Positions 63,516 through 64,000 of a stretch of 64,000 nucleotides of DNA are shown here, piece after piece. The position numbers and the translations under genes are program-made. The notes beneath the pieces are model-generated. The model ran no database searches and was not told the DNA's origin. It worked only from the letters and a program-made list of their open reading frames with translations. Every line of letters begins with the position of its first letter. Within the stretch, counting starts at the first letter, position 1. This stretch comes from Sphingomonas endophytica. Lineage in GTDB: Bacteria; Pseudomonadota; Alphaproteobacteria; Sphingomonadales; Sphingomonadaceae. The DNA lies in NCBI RefSeq assembly GCF_014199415.1, contig NZ_JACIJN010000001.1, positions 434,001 to 498,000 on the forward strand, in the 5' to 3' direction.

Positions 63516-63982
63516 GCATGCTCTCCGAACGGCAGGATGGTTTCGTAGCGTGCCAGCTCCGGCGCGCCCGGCACGACCGCGCCATGCCGCAACAGAAAGG
63601 CGTGGCGAACGATCTCGGCCTGTTGCTCGAGGCCATAACGCTCCAGCCGCCAGCCGGGCCGGATCGCATAATCGTAGCGGCAGAACGGATGACGCTTCAG
63701 CGGGAGGAAAATGCCCTGCTGGTGCTGCCAGATGTGGCACATTTCATGGATGAACAGCCCCTGCCTGTCGAGCGAGGTGGCGGCAAAGTCATCGCACCAC
63801 AGGTCGCCCTTTGGGTGGAAGTGAATACAACCGCGCGGCGCCATCACCACGTCGCGCGGCTGGAAGAACGCCCATTTACGGTTCGCCAGCCGCACCGCCC
63901 CATAATCGATCGCATTGCCGTACATCGACTGCGCCAGCGCCACCTCCGCTGCCGTCAGGGATCGCCGACCAACTATATCCAA
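63512..63982 (-). CDS. Putative zinc-metallopeptidase-like protein ('vgr-related'), 5' end uncertain
   Basis: At least 156 residues. Contains HEMCHIWQHQQG, an HExxH metal motif, preceded by IHFHPKGDLWCDDFAATSLDRQGLF (in part) and followed by YGLEQQAEIVRHAFLLRHG, the Glu-rich third-ligand region. Similar proteins in sphingomonads are named vgr-related, without proven function. The only visible start is a TTG very close to GGAG; the frame stays open to the window edge, so the true start may lie beyond. It is coupled to the thioesterase gene (GTGA). Confidence 0.7.
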   Translation of the reverse strand: MDIVGRRSLTAAEVALAQSMYGNAIDYGAVRLANRKWAFFQPRDVVMAPRGCIHFHPKGDLWCDDFAATSLDRQGLFIHEMCHIWQHQQGIFLPLKRHPFCRYDYAIRPGWRLERYGLEQQAEIVRHAFLLRHGAVVPGAPELARYETILPFGEHA

Positions 63983-64000
63983 AACTCCGCAAGCAGCAGG

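Overview
The window is ordinary, densely coded chromosome from a GC-rich alphaproteobacterium, most likely a Sphingomonas sensu stricto. The evidence is the gene content and style. It has alphaproteobacterial families (DUF2794, RcdA/DUF1465, paired DUF465 proteins), very high GC at third codon positions, many ATGA/GTGA/TGATG stop-start overlaps, GTG and TTG starts, TonB-dependent uptake, and an ornithine decarboxylase next to a deoxyhypusine-synthase-fold enzyme that fits the sym-homospermidine of this genus. I see no rRNA, tRNA, CRISPR array, prophage or insertion sequence. The only mobile-looking DNA is several families of short palindromic intergenic repeats and one vapBC toxin-antitoxin pair.

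Layout, left half. 1-2.8 kb: two tandem cysteine desulfurases (Fe-S supply) divergent from an alpha/beta hydrolase. 3-7.7 kb: a threonine-dehydratase-like enzyme with a coupled 59-aa membrane protein, then ornithine decarboxylase behind a structured leader, then the DHS-fold enzyme and a MAPEG protein. 7.8-16.3 kb: the least ordinary stretch, with two paralogous exported esterases, an asparagine-synthetase-like protein that has lost every catalytic motif I can check, a LacI regulator, a TonB-dependent receptor and a Baeyer-Villiger-type monooxygenase. 16.3-20.6 kb: glmS and glmU (UDP-GlcNAc supply), a phosphoglycolate-phosphatase-like HAD protein and a VanZ-like protein. 20.6-27.8 kb: a complete phosphate regulon, phoR-pstSCAB-phoU-phoB, with a three-repeat Pho box overlapping the phoR stop codon.

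Layout, middle. 27.8-31.4 kb: a Pro/Thr-rich exported protein, an SDR, DUF2794, serine acetyltransferase and a TauE-type exporter (sulfur). 31.4-33.8 kb: ahpD, a peroxiredoxin of the type that pairs with AhpD, and divergent oxyR. 33.8-41.9 kb: a TonB-like protein, moaE/moaD, pgsA, an LplT-like transporter, a gamma-carbonic anhydrase, a nitronate-monooxygenase-like enzyme, rcdA, two DUF465 proteins and a prepilin-peptidase operon. 42-45 kb: thiolase and a CPA1 Na+/H+ antiporter.

Layout, right part. 45.1-50.5 kb: a five-gene deoxysugar (probably L-fucose) oxidation operon divergent from an IclR regulator. Its first gene is a fusion of an aldo-keto reductase to the small SAF domain of an altronate-dehydratase-type enzyme. 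50.6-55.7 kb: a small Cys-motif protein, a sugar porter and a periplasmic GH2 beta-galactosidase with a GntR-type palindrome between the last two. 55.9-64 kb: DUF454, an HNH protein, an outer-membrane barrel, rnc/lepB, pgi, vapBC, glutathione reductase, a hotdog thioesterase and a metalloprotease-like protein at the edge.

The most promising items for follow-up are the reductase-dehydratase-domain fusion, the catalytically stripped asparagine-synthetase-like protein in the LacI/esterase/TonB/monooxygenase neighbourhood, the ornithine decarboxylase leader with its upstream ORF, the Pho box array, and a 26-bp sequence present in two intergenic places 58 kb apart.
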